From positions 2,108,001 through 2,172,000 of the forward strand of contig CM076953.1 of NCBI GenBank assembly GCA_039566865.1: a stretch of DNA of 64,000 nt. The letters are read 5' to 3'. Source of the stretch: Aurelia coerulea. Lineage: Eukaryota > Cnidaria > Scyphozoa > Semaeostomeae > Ulmaridae. The notes below the pieces were generated by a model. That model saw only the letters and a list, made by a program, of their open reading frames with translations. It was not told the DNA's origin and ran no database searches. Below, piece by piece: positions 52,801 to 57,773 of the stretch. Made by a program: the position numbers and the translations under genes. Positions within the stretch are counted from its first letter, which is position 1. Each line of letters begins with the position of its first letter.

Positions 52801-53743
52801 TTGACTTTTATTCTAGGGTCCCGAGTCCACCAGCATTTAGCTGTTTTTGGGTTGGGATATTTCATTTTCTGAAGAAAATACCCCGTTTGTTCTGAGATGC
52901 TATGTCGTAGGATTCTGCTTCAAATATACTCCTTTCTCAGCGAAATCATAGATGAGCGTGGTATCATGTTTTCATTAACATTGCACCCACCGGGTAGCTA
53001 TGGCCTCACCATTGCTCTTAACCTCTCCAACTCTTGATGTTATCTGTCCAAGATGTCTTAGGTCGTCCTCTTCCTCTTTTGCCTGCTACTTTTGCTTCAA
53101 TAAGTATTCTTAACTTGGCTGGATGTGGATGTTCGTGTTAGAGACATTTTCAACACATGCTCTAGTAAGCTCGTTGCTCATGAAAGAAGTTTGTAATTTG
53201 AAATCTATTATTCCAAATTGACACTCCAGTTTGTTATGATTCAGTTTACGTCACAATTTAGCTAGTTCCAGGCCCCATTCACCACGTGGTTTTCATGAAG
53301 AGGTACGCCGTTTCAAAGCCCTAAAATCATACTTTTTGCTGACAGGTATTTTCTAATTGTTGTGTATAAAAGATGAGTGATTTACCAAAAATAATTTTCA
53401 TCTATTTTAACCTTTGTCTGATAGATTGACATCTTAGTTTTGAATATCGGCCACATACTTTTTATTCCACAGCCCACCAAAACCTGTAAACTATTTCTTG
53501 GCTCACCCGGTACGTAAATCCAAAAGTAGGTATCGCCTCGGTCGGATGGCCCACGGTGTTTTACTTTAGCTGATAAAACTTGTTTCTTTCTTCTCGTAGC
53601 TTTGTTATCATTGCACTGGATCACGTGATCAACCATTGAAATGCATATCACATGACTGCCCTGTCATTCACAAATTGTATCATGTGAAAATGGATCTTGG
53701 AAGTGCATACAGTTACAGGAATATACTTGAAGAACTTCAGTGA
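16533..53743 (+). CDS. REV3L: DNA polymerase zeta catalytic subunit, whole gene, 35 exons
   Basis: REV3L extends primers past DNA lesions as the core of Pol zeta, with REV7 (MAD2L2) and POLD2/POLD3. I read 35 coding exons with consistent phases, 9900 nt, about 3299 residues (human is 3130). Seen in order: N-terminal domain, residues 1-272 ([15 protein letters not shown] near 43); acidic and Ser-rich linker; giant exon 12 (506-2045); REV7-binding motifs near 2002 and 2117; degenerate exonuclease domain (about 2410-2750); motif A DFQSLYPS at 2781, motif [11 protein letters not shown] in exon 26, motif C YGDTDS at 2946; CysA (C3210, C3213, C3222, C3225) and CysB (C3254, C3257, C3267, C3272), the latter being the Fe-S site that binds POLD2 in the family. 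The introns carry many MITEs, a tRNA gene and two duplicated pseudo-exons. The identification is firm; individual borders are hand-called. Confidence 0.97.
17175..17275. repeat. TACCCTGACCATCC-type MITE fragment
   Basis: Starts TTCCTACCCTGACCATCCCT and continues with GGGCAGCCCAGGG, matching one end of the element at 59008-59272 within the first REV3L intron. Confidence 0.55.
17567..17641 (+). CDS. REV3L: REV3L exon 2
   Basis: Residues 113-137, [20 protein letters not shown]; acceptor TTTTTAACAG, donor GTAAGT. Confidence 0.93.
18014..18095 (+). CDS. REV3L: REV3L exon 3
   Basis: Residues 138-165, [20 protein letters not shown] then FLLQ; donor GTATGT. Confidence 0.93.
18665..18749 (+). CDS. 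REV3L: REV3L exon 4
   Basis: Residues 166-193, [20 protein letters not shown]; acceptor TTATCAACAG, donor GTAAGG. Confidence 0.93.
19261..19497 (+). CDS. REV3L: REV3L exon 5
   Basis: Residues 194-272. A variable Ser-rich insert, then [20 protein letters not shown], conserved in the N-terminal domain. Acceptor ATTTTCTTCAG, donor GTGAGT. Confidence 0.92.
19890..20215. repeat. Dispersed repeat shared with the 53838 fold-back
   Basis: Shares AATTCTAGTTAAAAGC-like, CTCGTGTTT and CCTCACACAGAA segments in the same order with 53870-54100. Intronic, no coding sense. Confidence 0.55.
20610..20714 (+). CDS. REV3L: REV3L exon 6
   Basis: Residues 273-307, [20 protein letters not shown], a conserved basic helix. 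Donor GTAATG. Confidence 0.92.
20798..21129. mobile_element. MITE with AAAATACAAGGC ends
   Basis: Inverted ends CCTGTACAAAAATACAAGGC and GGCCTTGTATTTTCGCACAG. The interior repeats GGCCTAAGCTTTAACCTTGT twice in tandem. Lies in REV3L intron 6. Confidence 0.65.
21271..21355 (+). CDS. REV3L: REV3L exon 7
   Basis: Residues 308-335, [20 protein letters not shown]; acceptor TCCTCTTCAG, donor GTAAGT. Confidence 0.88.
21826..21932. mobile_element. GACCTTTT-family MITE, copy 3 (shortened)
   Basis: Right end GAATAGCTACAAGGTC then TA; interior CTCTTGCATAAAAATGTATA shared with copy 1. The left half is shortened. Confidence 0.55.
21979..22193. mobile_element. MITE with GTGTTCACAC ends and TTA flanks
   Basis: Inverted ends GGCTGTGTTCACACAATGCC and GGCATCGTGTGAACGCAGTC; internal repeats of TTTTGAAAACGG. 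Flanked by TTA on both sides, as with PIF/Harbinger, though three bases are weak evidence. Confidence 0.6.
22341..22462 (+). CDS. REV3L: REV3L exon 8
   Basis: Residues 336-376; Ser/Pro/Asp-rich, poorly conserved linker. Acceptor CTGATTTTAG, donor GTAATT. Confidence 0.85.
22463..23092. other. REV3L intron 8
   Basis: Contains one isolated mariner-type end, TTTTTTGGGACACCCGG, at about 22738; I recognise nothing else. Confidence 0.4.
23093..23188 (+). CDS. REV3L: REV3L exon 9
   Basis: Residues 377-408, [20 protein letters not shown]; acceptor ACATTTTTTAG, donor GTGAGT. Linker. Confidence 0.85.
23909..23913 (-). terminator. Pol III terminator of tRNA-Val
   Basis: Run of five T on the - strand immediately after the tRNA 3' end. 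Confidence 0.8.
23915..23987 (-). tRNA. tRNA-Val (anticodon AAC)
   Basis: On the - strand the 73 bases fold fully: acceptor GATTCCG/CGGAATC, D arm around GTGTAGCGGTTATCAC, anticodon stem TGCGC/GCGCA with loop CTAACAC (anticodon AAC), T arm CCCGG/CCGGG with TTCGAGC, and discriminator A. The A box (TAGTGTAGCGG) and B box (GGTTCGAGCCC) are intact, and a T5 pol III terminator follows at 23909-23913. It closely matches the general eukaryotic tRNA-Val(AAC). It sits antisense in REV3L intron 9. No CCA is encoded and there is no intron. Confidence 0.95.
24389..24493 (+). CDS. REV3L: REV3L exon 10
   Basis: Residues 409-443, with [19 protein letters not shown] at the place of the short LL-A-L helix of vertebrate REV3L. 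Acceptor TTGTTTTCAG, donor GTAAGC. Confidence 0.88.
24494..25547. other. REV3L intron 10
   Basis: Holds a partial relative of the 8131 fold-back element near 24880-24970 (AAATCGTTAAAAAGGTCGAT); the rest is not recognised. Confidence 0.4.
25548..25734 (+). CDS. REV3L: REV3L exon 11
   Basis: Residues 444-505, very acidic ([20 protein letters not shown], then TVMMSQHV), ending in a Glu/Lys/Gly run. Acceptor TTATTTTACAG, donor GTAAGA. Confidence 0.9.
25806..25983. mobile_element. GACCTTTT-family MITE, copy 4
   Basis: Begins GACCTTTTCGCTATTCTGAA after TA and ends AAAATGTC before TA. Interior GTGCACAATAGTGATAGAAG and CTCGATCCAGGCTC as in copy 1. In REV3L intron 11. Confidence 0.7.
26516..31135 (+). 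CDS. REV3L: REV3L exon 12, giant disordered exon
   Basis: 4620 bp, residues 506-2045, open throughout. It begins near [15 protein letters not shown], conserved with vertebrate REV3L, then becomes a Ser/Lys/Glu-rich region expected to be disordered. Internal repeats: an 18-residue unit ([18 protein letters not shown]) three times at 28771-28932; three looser units of about 44 residues carrying FDTESE at 28021-28430; two units with FSxKSxxTK at 27520-27715. Near its end [14 protein letters not shown] (31002-31043) matches the REV7-binding motif RBM1, followed by the conserved [10 protein letters not shown]. Acceptor TTTCTTTGAAG, donor GTAATC. Open frames on the - strand here are shadows. Confidence 0.95.
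31165..31482. mobile_element. TTAA-flanked MITE, copy 3
   Basis: 318 bp between TTAA at 31161-31164 and 31483-31486; ends AGGGGCTCCGTCG and GATGACGGAGCCCCT. It starts 29 bp after the donor of exon 12. A near-complete reverse-oriented copy follows 0.4 kb downstream. Confidence 0.85.
31894..32215. mobile_element. TTAA-flanked MITE, copy 4 (inverse of copy 3)
   Basis: 322 bp between TTAA at 31890-31893 and 32216-32219. The sequence is the reverse complement of copy 3 with few differences (shared GGATAATCCCCGACACGTGC in copy 3). The pair could form a long intronic stem just before exon 13. Confidence 0.85.
32305..32344 (+). CDS. REV3L: REV3L exon 13
   Basis: 40-bp exon, residues 2046-2059, [13 protein letters not shown]; acceptor TTTCTTTGCCAG, donor GTTAGT. 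It lies between MITEs and joins exons 12 and 14 in phase. Confidence 0.85.
32480..32760. repeat. Single arm of the MULE-like fold-back family
   Basis: Shares AACAAGGACAGATTTTGTAA, CCAGTAATTCAAAACAAACA and TCGTTGTGCATTCCAGAAA with 37190-37480 and with the arms of the elements at 48092 and 49619. Only one arm is present. Confidence 0.6.
33038..33149 (+). CDS. REV3L: REV3L exon 14
   Basis: Residues 2060-2096, [20 protein letters not shown], then [12 protein letters not shown]. Acceptor TTCTCTCAG, donor GTACTT. Confidence 0.9.
33842..34173. mobile_element. MITE with AGCCYGGTTTCCA ends
   Basis: Starts AGCCCGGTTTCCACATGATC and ends GTATGGAAACCAGGCT; subterminal GATCGTAACGATCG and ACGATCGTAAGG also pair. 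In REV3L intron 14, 46 bp before exon 15. Confidence 0.65.
34220..34753 (+). CDS. REV3L: REV3L exon 15 (second REV7-binding motif)
   Basis: Residues 2097-2274. [20 protein letters not shown] (34279-34338) corresponds to RBM2 of human REV3L (IMPCKCAPSR context). The rest is Ser/Pro linker with repeated SPS/SPT motifs. The acceptor is ambiguous: CTGCAG occurs twice, so the exon may start at 34226. Donor GTAACT. Confidence 0.9.
34952..35101. mobile_element. Short MITE with TATTCACACT ends
   Basis: Inverted ends CATATTCACACTGAC and GCAAGTGTGAATAGG around an AT-rich core with CCAATCAAATG; similar ends occur at 11625-11856. Confidence 0.5.
35183..35265 (+). pseudogene. Decayed duplicate of REV3L exon 16 start
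   Basis: AATAAAGGTTTCAGTCACTT, then CAAGAGCCCAGAT and AAGAGGAATTT, align with exon 16 (AACAAGGATCTCAGTCACAT and following). A 9-bp segment (TTGGGAAGC region) is missing relative to exon 16. The acceptor position has TAAG followed by TAAT, one base short, so use of it would shift the frame; no donor is seen. Lies 60 bp upstream of exon 16. Confidence 0.7.
35326..35594 (+). CDS. REV3L: REV3L exon 16
   Basis: Residues 2275-2364, Ser/Pro-rich ([19 protein letters not shown]). Acceptor CATCTGTTAG, donor GTAAGT. A decayed copy of its start lies just upstream at 35183-35265. Confidence 0.9.
36042..36242. mobile_element. CCCGGG-type MITE, copy 3
   Basis: 201 bp flanked by AACTTTGAC at 36033-36041 and 36243-36251. 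Ends CCTGGGACTCCGGGGGG and a C-run followed by GG. In REV3L intron 16. Confidence 0.7.
36381..36515 (+). CDS. REV3L: REV3L exon 17
   Basis: Residues 2365-2409, with [20 protein letters not shown], matching the conserved SQIDGP...YGFK segment before the exonuclease domain. Acceptor TTCCTTCATAG. Confidence 0.93.
36816..37053 (+). CDS. REV3L: REV3L exon 18, exonuclease-like domain start
   Basis: Residues 2410-2488: [20 protein letters not shown], then [15 protein letters not shown]. At the Exo I site the usual D-x-E reads S-I-E, so the first catalytic Asp is missing, as in other Pol zeta enzymes, which lack proofreading. Confidence 0.95.
37190..37500. repeat. Arm of the MULE-like fold-back family
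   Basis: Contains AATTCAAAGCGATTAGCGAC, GAGCAAAGCCGCAAAAGTTT and TCGTTGTGCATTCCAGAAAC, shared with 32480-32760. In REV3L intron 18. Confidence 0.6.
37703..38157 (+). CDS. REV3L: REV3L exon 19
   Basis: Residues 2489-2640. Contains [20 protein letters not shown] (degenerate Exo II region), ISRIPG and [12 protein letters not shown]. Acceptor TTTTATTTTCAG, donor GTAGCT. Confidence 0.95.
38196..38350 (+). mobile_element. tRNA-derived SINE, copy 2
   Basis: Head GGGGCAGTGGTGTAATCCTC (A-box-like), then GTCATGACAAGGGGTCGCG and GCGATCCCAGCGCTTGGCGC, tail CAACTTCACCTTCGCC. It begins 38 bp after exon 19. Confidence 0.7.
38817..39077 (+). CDS. REV3L: REV3L exon 20
   Basis: Residues 2641-2727: [20 protein letters not shown], then [11 protein letters not shown] and SRGTQ. 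Links exonuclease-like and palm domains. Acceptor CTCTCTTTAG, donor GTAATT. Confidence 0.95.
39123..39416. mobile_element. CCCGGG-ended MITE, copy 4
   Basis: 294 bp between 8-bp duplications GAATAGCC (39115-39122, 39417-39424). Starts CCCGGGGGAGGTACTTGACT and ends ACTAAGTAACCCCCCCGGG. Closest relative of the MITE nested in the hAT-like element. Confidence 0.8.
39983..40065 (+). CDS. REV3L: REV3L exon 21
   Basis: Residues 2728-2754, [20 protein letters not shown], nearly invariant in the family. Donor GTAAGT. Confidence 0.95.
40493..40654 (+). CDS. REV3L: REV3L exon 22, polymerase motif A
   Basis: Residues 2755-2808. [20 protein letters not shown] holds motif A with the metal-binding Asp at about 2781. 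Acceptor TCTCTTTACAG, donor GTAAGT. Confidence 0.97.
40798..41173. mobile_element. TTAA-flanked MITE, copy 5
   Basis: 376 bp between TTAA at 40794-40797 and 41174-41177. Starts AGGGGCTGCACAAG and ends TTGTAAAGCCCCT. AGAGCCACGC is repeated in tandem near 41130. Confidence 0.75.
41302..41359 (+). CDS. REV3L: REV3L exon 23
   Basis: 58 bp, residues 2809-2828, [16 protein letters not shown]. Donor GTAAGT. Confidence 0.92.
41610..41689 (+). CDS. REV3L: REV3L exon 24
   Basis: Residues 2829-2854, [20 protein letters not shown], finger-domain entry. Donor GTAAGG. Confidence 0.95.
41736..41833. repeat. 98-bp near-perfect palindrome
   Basis: Two 44-base arms (41736-41779, 41790-41833) are exact reverse complements around a 10-base spacer that itself contains TTGTACAA. 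In REV3L intron 24. Confidence 0.9.
41997..42226 (+). pseudogene. Duplicated REV3L exon 26 with its upstream intron
   Basis: About 230 bp duplicates 43645-43910: intron text TTTTTGATGCAGGCAG and GGCCTGGTCRTTTCATTGAC, the acceptor TTTAG, then 74 bp of exon 26 (42153-42226) with the frame open through [10 protein letters not shown]; one Arg codon (CGT) is TGT. Homology ends mid-exon, no donor follows, and it precedes exon 25, so it cannot be spliced in correctly. Confidence 0.85.
42340..42760 (+). mobile_element. LINE 3' end, second copy
   Basis: [18 protein letters not shown] aligns with the LINE C-terminus at 15780-15840, followed by the same 3' UTR (ATATTTAGTTGTAATTTTAG; GGGGCAGTCATGATATTTTG). 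Strongly 5'-truncated. Confidence 0.7.
42960..43029 (+). CDS. REV3L: REV3L exon 25
   Basis: Residues 2855-2878, [20 protein letters not shown], finger helix. Donor GTGTTG is weak but gives the right phase. Confidence 0.9.
43835..43942 (+). CDS. REV3L: REV3L exon 26, polymerase motif B
   Basis: Residues 2879-2914: [20 protein letters not shown], then [12 protein letters not shown]. Contains the K-x6-YG signature that binds the incoming nucleotide. Acceptor TTATTGTTTAG, donor GTAATT. A partial duplicate lies upstream at 42153-42226. Confidence 0.96.
45185..45294 (+). CDS. REV3L: REV3L exon 27, polymerase motif C
   Basis: Residues 2915-2950, ending VVYGDTD with the two catalytic Asp at about 2948 and 2950. 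The following Ser codon is split over the intron. Acceptor GGATAATCCACAG, donor GTTCGT. Confidence 0.96.
45738..45895. mobile_element. MITE with GGTGTATCACTCC ends, copy 1
   Basis: Ends GGGGTGTATCACTCC and GGAGTGATACACCTC; GGCTTTTG flanks both sides. The interior is rich in AAATCCG. A related copy is at 51849-51994. Confidence 0.7.
46366..46480 (+). CDS. REV3L: REV3L exon 28
   Basis: Residues 2951-2989, [20 protein letters not shown], then MKLKFEK. Acceptor TTCTTTCCCTAG, donor GTAGGC. Confidence 0.95.
46860..46997 (+). CDS. REV3L: REV3L exon 29
   Basis: Residues 2990-3035: [20 protein letters not shown], then [19 protein letters not shown], the thumb-side KKRY and KGIE motifs. Confidence 0.96.
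47856..48046 (+). CDS. REV3L: REV3L exon 30
   Basis: Residues 3036-3098, [20 protein letters not shown], then [11 protein letters not shown]. Thumb domain. Donor GTTAGT. Confidence 0.95.
48092..48675. mobile_element. MULE-like fold-back element, copy 1
   Basis: 584 bp between 9-bp duplications CTTCTTAGA (48083-48091, 48676-48684). Long arms, AACAAGGGTAGATTTTGTAA on the left and the reverse complement on the right, leave about 110 bp unpaired. Long terminal inverted repeats with 9-bp duplications fit Mutator-like elements. It starts 45 bp after exon 30. Confidence 0.8.
49014..49121 (+). CDS. REV3L: REV3L exon 31
   Basis: Residues 3099-3134: [20 protein letters not shown], then [17 protein letters not shown]. 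Confidence 0.95.
49619..50219. mobile_element. MULE-like fold-back element, copy 2
   Basis: 601 bp between 9-bp duplications CATTAAAGT (49610-49618, 50220-50228). Arms of about 270-290 bp are almost exact reverse complements with a spacer of about 50 bp. Confidence 0.85.
50559..50678 (+). CDS. REV3L: REV3L exon 32
   Basis: Residues 3135-3174: [20 protein letters not shown], then [10 protein letters not shown]. Donor GTTAGT. Confidence 0.95.
50770..50963 (-). mobile_element. tRNA-derived SINE, copy 3
   Basis: On the - strand the head is the best preserved: TTGTGGCGCAGTGGTGTAAT (A box) and GGGTTCGATCTC (B box), tail CTTCACCTTCACTTCAC. In REV3L intron 32. Confidence 0.8.
51523..51592 (+). CDS. 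REV3L: REV3L exon 33
   Basis: Residues 3175-3198: [11 protein letters not shown], then a basic stretch KKRK. Acceptor CTTTGTAACAG, donor GTATGT. Confidence 0.93.
51849..51994. mobile_element. MITE with GGTGTATCACTC ends, copy 2
   Basis: Ends GCGGTGTATCACTC and GAGTGATAGACCCCTCGC, related to 45738-45895. Confidence 0.6.
52172..52333 (+). CDS. REV3L: REV3L exon 34, CysA motif
   Basis: Residues 3199-3252. [20 protein letters not shown], then SNLCSNC, gives four Cys in C-x2-C / C-x2-C form, the family zinc site. Donor GTATGT. Confidence 0.95.
52508..52994. mobile_element. MITE with CCCGGTGGGTGCAAT ends
   Basis: 487 bp between 8-bp duplications TAGCTATG (52500-52507, 52995-53002). Ends CCCGGTGGGTGCAAT and ATTGCACCCACCGGG exactly inverse. 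In the last REV3L intron. Confidence 0.8.
53600..53743 (+). CDS. REV3L: REV3L exon 35, CysB motif and stop
   Basis: Residues 3253-3299, acceptor TTCTTCTCGTAG, stop TGA at 53741. [20 protein letters not shown] carries the four cysteines expected to hold a 4Fe-4S cluster and contact POLD2. Partial decayed copies of this exon follow downstream. Confidence 0.95.
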   Translation, partial: LCYHCTGSRDQPLKCISHDCPVIHKLYHVKMDLGSAYSYRNILEELQ

Positions 53744-53770
53744 TGGTAAAGACAACAACAACAATTTGCC

Positions 53771-54560
53771 CCTGATCACGTGGCCAATAGGTGAAATACG
53801 TCCCACTTGACTATGCCCAGTTATTCACAAACTGTATCGGGTGAGCCAGAAAAGGTTCCACTTTCGAAAATTTGTAGCACCACAAATATTTGATGGATTT
53901 CAATGATTCAAATTCTAGTTAAAAGCCAATAGATCGAAGTATTTTTGTGATTTTTCTCGTCTTGTTTCGAGCACTGTAAATATAGGTAAATTCAACTTTA
54001 CAAAAATGTCATGGTTGCAAAATGACGGAGAAAGGGCCTAAACACTTGATCAAATCGTTAGGACTTTCCTCACACAGAACAATACACACGGGTGGGCGTT
54101 TCACCTCTCTCGAGAGTAATAAGACATAAGATTCTCAAGCAGATACTAAAGATTTTTTCAATCCCATGGCAGTAAATATGCAGACGATATCTCTCACCTA
54201 TGAGAAGTTGCATTTTCTTCGTTGTTCTGCGCGAGGAGTGCTTTTTTATATGATCAAGTATTTTAGGCCATTTTCAGTCATTTTACAACCACAAAGTTTT
54301 GGTAAACTTGAATAGACCAATTTGTCCAGTGCTCGTAGGAAGGCAAGACAAATCACAAAAATACTTCGATCTTTTGGCTGTCAATCAAAACTTGATTCAT
54401 TCCAATCCATCCAGTACTTTTGATGCTATGAATTTTCAAAACTGGGAACTTTTTCTGGCTTACCCGGTATCATGCGAAAAATGGACCTTGGAAGTGCATA
54501 CTGGAATGTACTTGAAGAACTTGAAGAAGTTCATTGATGGTAACAACGATACTCACAATA
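53771..54560 (+). pseudogene. Duplicate of REV3L exon 35, split by an insertion
   Basis: 53771-53837 (GATCACGTGG, then GTTATTCACAAACTGTAT) and 54467-54560 (GTATCATGCG, then TGGACCTTGGAAGTGCATAC and TACTTGAAGAACTTGAAG) together align to exon 35. The frame is broken (one extra A after CATGCG, and a stop upstream). A third, shorter similarity (AGGAATATACTCGAAGCACT) follows at about 54600. All precede AATAAA at 54661, so they may lie in the REV3L 3' UTR. Confidence 0.8.
53838..54466. mobile_element. Fold-back element inside the exon 35 duplicate
   Basis: 629 bp with inverted arms of about 280 bp (53838-54125 against about 54180-54466), ends CGGGTGAGCCAGAAAAGG and TTTTTCTGGCTTACCCG, flanked by GTAT on both sides. 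Another lone end, CTTGGCTCACCCG, is at about 53500. Removing it restores continuous similarity to exon 35. Confidence 0.8.
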
Positions 54561-54660
54561 GCAACAACAACAGCAATGAGATGCACCTGTCGTTCATCAG
54601 GAATATACTCGAAGCACTTAATTCAACAACAACGACAACATCGTTAAAAACAACTACAAC

Positions 54661-54666
54661 AATAAA
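54661..54666 (+). promoter_or_regulatory. Candidate REV3L poly(A) signal
   Basis: AATAAA, 918 bp after the REV3L stop, following a (CAA)n-rich stretch. No closer canonical signal was noticed. Confidence 0.3.
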
Positions 54667-54669
54667 GGT

Positions 54670-55679
54670 TGAAAACGTTTTTTGCGTTTTGATATTAGCA
54701 GATATGATATCTTGCTGCTAGCACATTGTATTCTCAGCTGAGTGTACATTTTTATTAAGGCCTAAAAAGGACTCCAGTCTAACCAAATCAGGTCTGTGCG
54801 TCAAGAATACATCTTTACCTGTCATGATTAGCAGCCATCTTTGCTAGGGAATTTTTTGGCGGCAAGATGACAAAAATCGTATTAGACATTGCGGGAGATT
54901 CCACACCAACACTACAGTGACCGTTCCGTTCTATTGACAAGTTAGAAATCTGAAATACTATGTACTTCCAACAAAAACTTAGTACTTCATCAAAGATGCT
55001 AGGCACTTGATTTGCAATATACCCCCGGCTCTCCCTTAGAAATTATTTCAAGAAGACGGGAAAACCGGGGGAAATGTGCGATTAACCAATGGGATTGGCG
55101 GGATTCTTGTATTGCCTCGTTTTTGAAACTTCAGTCAGGTAATAAAGTATAGTAGTTCGTAGGTAGTGTTTCAGGTAATTCGTCATTGTAAACTTTCATA
55201 TTGAATATAAAAAAGTTGTGTAGCTGTTTAATACATGAAATAGCTCTAAAAGCCTTTTTAAACGTTTAAAATCCAAGGACAGGGAAAAATGTCAGGAATT
55301 CACAATTTCTAGCACAACCTGAAGCGAAGATTTCAGAAAAAGCTAATTTTTCATTTCAAACTTTAATCTTTCAATTTCAAGTCTACTCGTAAATTACATA
55401 GTTTTGTATTATTAGTTCCATGAAGAATTGATATCAAAAGGAGCTTTTTGGTAAATTTTGAGTAAAGAGTTCCAGAAATTGTAGATTATTGACATTTGTG
55501 ATGAATATCTGTTCAATGACATTTTCATTAGATTACAAACTTCCTCGTAAGTCATACTATGGCCTAATTTCATGCTGAAAATTTCATCACTAAACCATAC
55601 TGTTCCTGCTTAGAATCCAAATGCGTAATTTTGAATAGCAGTAACTGGTTTTCCTTCTCGTTTTTGGGCAAGAGAATTT
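54670..55679. other. Gap between REV3L and the class A receptor
   Basis: AT-rich; I recognise no gene, RNA or complete repeat here. Confidence 0.4.
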
Positions 55680-56735
55680 TCAGTTCTTGACTGTGGTCCC
55701 AGAATAGAAAAAATGTTTTCCACCTGTGTCTTCCATACTGTCTTCGATACGATTTCGTCGAAACAATCTTGATACAAATCTCCTGCTTCGTGTATTAACA
55801 TAAAGAATTATCCATGAATTGCCACTTGCATTGCACACCGCAGCGAAAATAGCCCAAACAAACACAGCGTTTATGTACATCCCTGGCTCAGTTTTCTTCA
55901 AAAATCTGAAATATGTCCAAACGCAAGACATGATTTCGTATGGGGTATAAACAATCACAATATATATAAGAAGAAACTTCAGCGTTTTAACTGAGGATAA
56001 CTGGCTGCGTTTATCTTCTTGAGGTCTGTTACTCGCAGTTTTATTTACATGGAGTGCTTCTCGACCTAGAGAACGTACGCCAGATCCAGTATTTGTTACA
56101 GATCTGCTCACTGCTAACATTTTAGGCCGTTGAACGTGCTCTTTTAATCTTCGTAGGATAAGTGCATAGACGATCACGGCAGCTGTAATCACAAATGAAG
56201 CGAGAACAGTACAGCTGACTTGCTGCGCAAAAGACGGATGTAGCGTCGAGACTGCAGCAACAATGCCAGAAAGGATTACATCAATTATGATCATCAATTT
56301 CATCTTGAAATTGTTCATGTACAAATTATATCTGTTCAATTTTATCACTCGAAAGTATCGATCAATTGCCATGAACACAATCATATATCCAGAAAAACTT
56401 CCAAAAATAAGCATGCAAAATGTGATAACTTTCTCAATCGTGCAGCTTTTGAAAGTATCTCGTCTTAAATTGATGAAAGCGCTTGTCGGGAACGCTATAA
56501 AGCCCAAACAAAGATCAGAGATATTCATGCAAAGTGTCAACTTGTTTGTTATTGTGTTCAACTGTCTTGTCTCGCATAATGTATATATCAAAAGAGCGTT
56601 GGAGAAAATTGTAATAATCGATAATATCACATATCCAGTTCCCAGAGTTACGTGATGTATGTATGGAAGGTTGGAAGACATCATCGACATACACAGTGAG
56701 TTGTAGCTGCTTCCTGAAACATTTAACGCTGCCAT
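55680..56735 (-). CDS. Class A (rhodopsin-like) G-protein-coupled receptor
   Basis: Intronless, 351 residues from ATG 56735 to TGA 55680; an in-frame extension upstream has no ATG. Seen: N-glycosylation site NVS near residue 5; TM1 with IITIFSNALLIYTL; TM2 NISDLCLGFIAFP with the conserved Asp; Cys before TM3; TM3 ending FMAIDRYFRVI, the DRY motif; TM4 LMIIIDVILSGIVAAVS; TM5 ASFVITAAVIVYALIL; TM6 LLIYIVIVYTPYEIM in place of CWxP; TM7 ASGNSWIILYVNTRSRRF, the NPxxY position being NSWIILY; a short basic tail. The short ECL2 and altered TM6 and TM7 are common in cnidarian orphan receptors. Ligand unknown. Part of a paralogue lies 3.7 kb away at 59455-59586. Confidence 0.88.
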   Translation of the reverse strand: MAALNVSGSSYNSLCMSMMSSNLPYIHHVTLGTGYVILSIITIFSNALLIYTLCETRQLNTITNKLTLCMNISDLCLGFIAFPTSAFINLRRDTFKSCTIEKVITFCMLIFGSFSGYMIVFMAIDRYFRVIKLNRYNLYMNNFKMKLMIIIDVILSGIVAAVSTLHPSFAQQVSCTVLASFVITAAVIVYALILRRLKEHVQRPKMLAVSRSVTNTGSGVRSLGREALHVNKTASNRPQEDKRSQLSSVKTLKFLLIYIVIVYTPYEIMSCVWTYFRFLKKTEPGMYINAVFVWAIFAAVCNASGNSWIILYVNTRSRRFVSRLFRRNRIEDSMEDTGGKHFFYSGTTVKN

Positions 56736-57349
56736 GTCTCTAGTTTTGATTTTTCTGCACTTGCTAATATGTAACTTGAAAGTAGGCAAGACGACCCATT
56801 CACGAAGAAGTGATCATATCTCTGCTCTTAATGGTAACGCCACAAATTGAAGCGAGTATCATCCAAGCATGCTCTAGTTATAACGCATTTTTAACGAATA
56901 GGTGACGATAACATTCAAAGTTTATCACCGACGCAACCACAATTATGCTCAAAAGTTGCTTCTTCACTTAGCGACAGAACGTTTGTGTGATTTTAACCAA
57001 GCTCTACTACTGCTTTGTGCTCTTGAACAGCAAACGCGATTTCCTCAAACTTCTTTCAAACAAATAAGCAGCCATTTCTGTATTGATTACACTGAAAAAA
57101 TGCCAGGATTAAGATCCGCCAAACGTATGGGGCATAACCCATCATCGGTAGTGATGAGATATAGAACGCACCAGGCAGTTTAGCAGAAGAGCTCGAAAGA
57201 TCGAAATACGAAGAACTATGGAACGTCTAAAGGAAAGCGACGCATCAGATAAAAGAGTAGTCCCTGTGCTCTTTGACTTGATGATGGCGCTTCGGTCAAC
57301 TGAGAGACTCATTGTAGAAACGGAATATCTCCTCACTGATTCTACTAAT
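56736..57349. other. No recognised gene; weak open frame
   Basis: 57218-57349 (+) is open (MERLKESDASDKRVVPVLFD, then LMMALRSTERLIVETEYLL) and looks protein-like, but is cut off by a MITE at 57351 and has no recognised domain. Confidence 0.3.
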
Positions 57350-57350
57350 A

Positions 57351-57488
57351 GACCTTTTCGCTATTCTACACAAGGTTCGATTATGTGGCGTTGGAGCTTC
57401 TATCACTATTGTTTACATTCGAATATTCTACAAATGTATCAAGCTATCGTTCTATTCTGATTCTTTTTTCGAATCTTAGTTAAAAGAT
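57351..57488. mobile_element. GACCTTTT-family MITE, copy 5
   Basis: Between TA dinucleotides; starts GACCTTTTCGCTATTCTAC and ends TTAGTTAAAAGATC, with TCTATCACTATTGTTTACAT inside. Confidence 0.7.
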
Positions 57489-57773
57489 CTACTGGGCCTA
57501 AATCAATCTGCTACTTTTTCCTCAAAACCACTGATCTTAAAGCGCCACAAAAACGGTTTTCCAGAACTTCTGTACCATAAAGTTTGCTATCAGAACTTCA
57601 ATAAATGTTCATTCTAGCTATCATTGCAAAAAGCGCCTTTTTTTAAGCCATACTCTAATCAGCACATGAGTTTGCGACAAAAACTTGTCGCAGATTGACA
57701 TTTTTGTCCGGTTTTACACCTATATGTCCATAATTTTTTTTTTCTACCTGTTTTACGTATCACTACATTACAG

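Noticed and set aside
54299..54721. 140-codon + strand frame after REV3L
   Set aside because: It is made of the right arm of a fold-back element, the tail of an exon 35 duplicate, and a CAA-rich tract.
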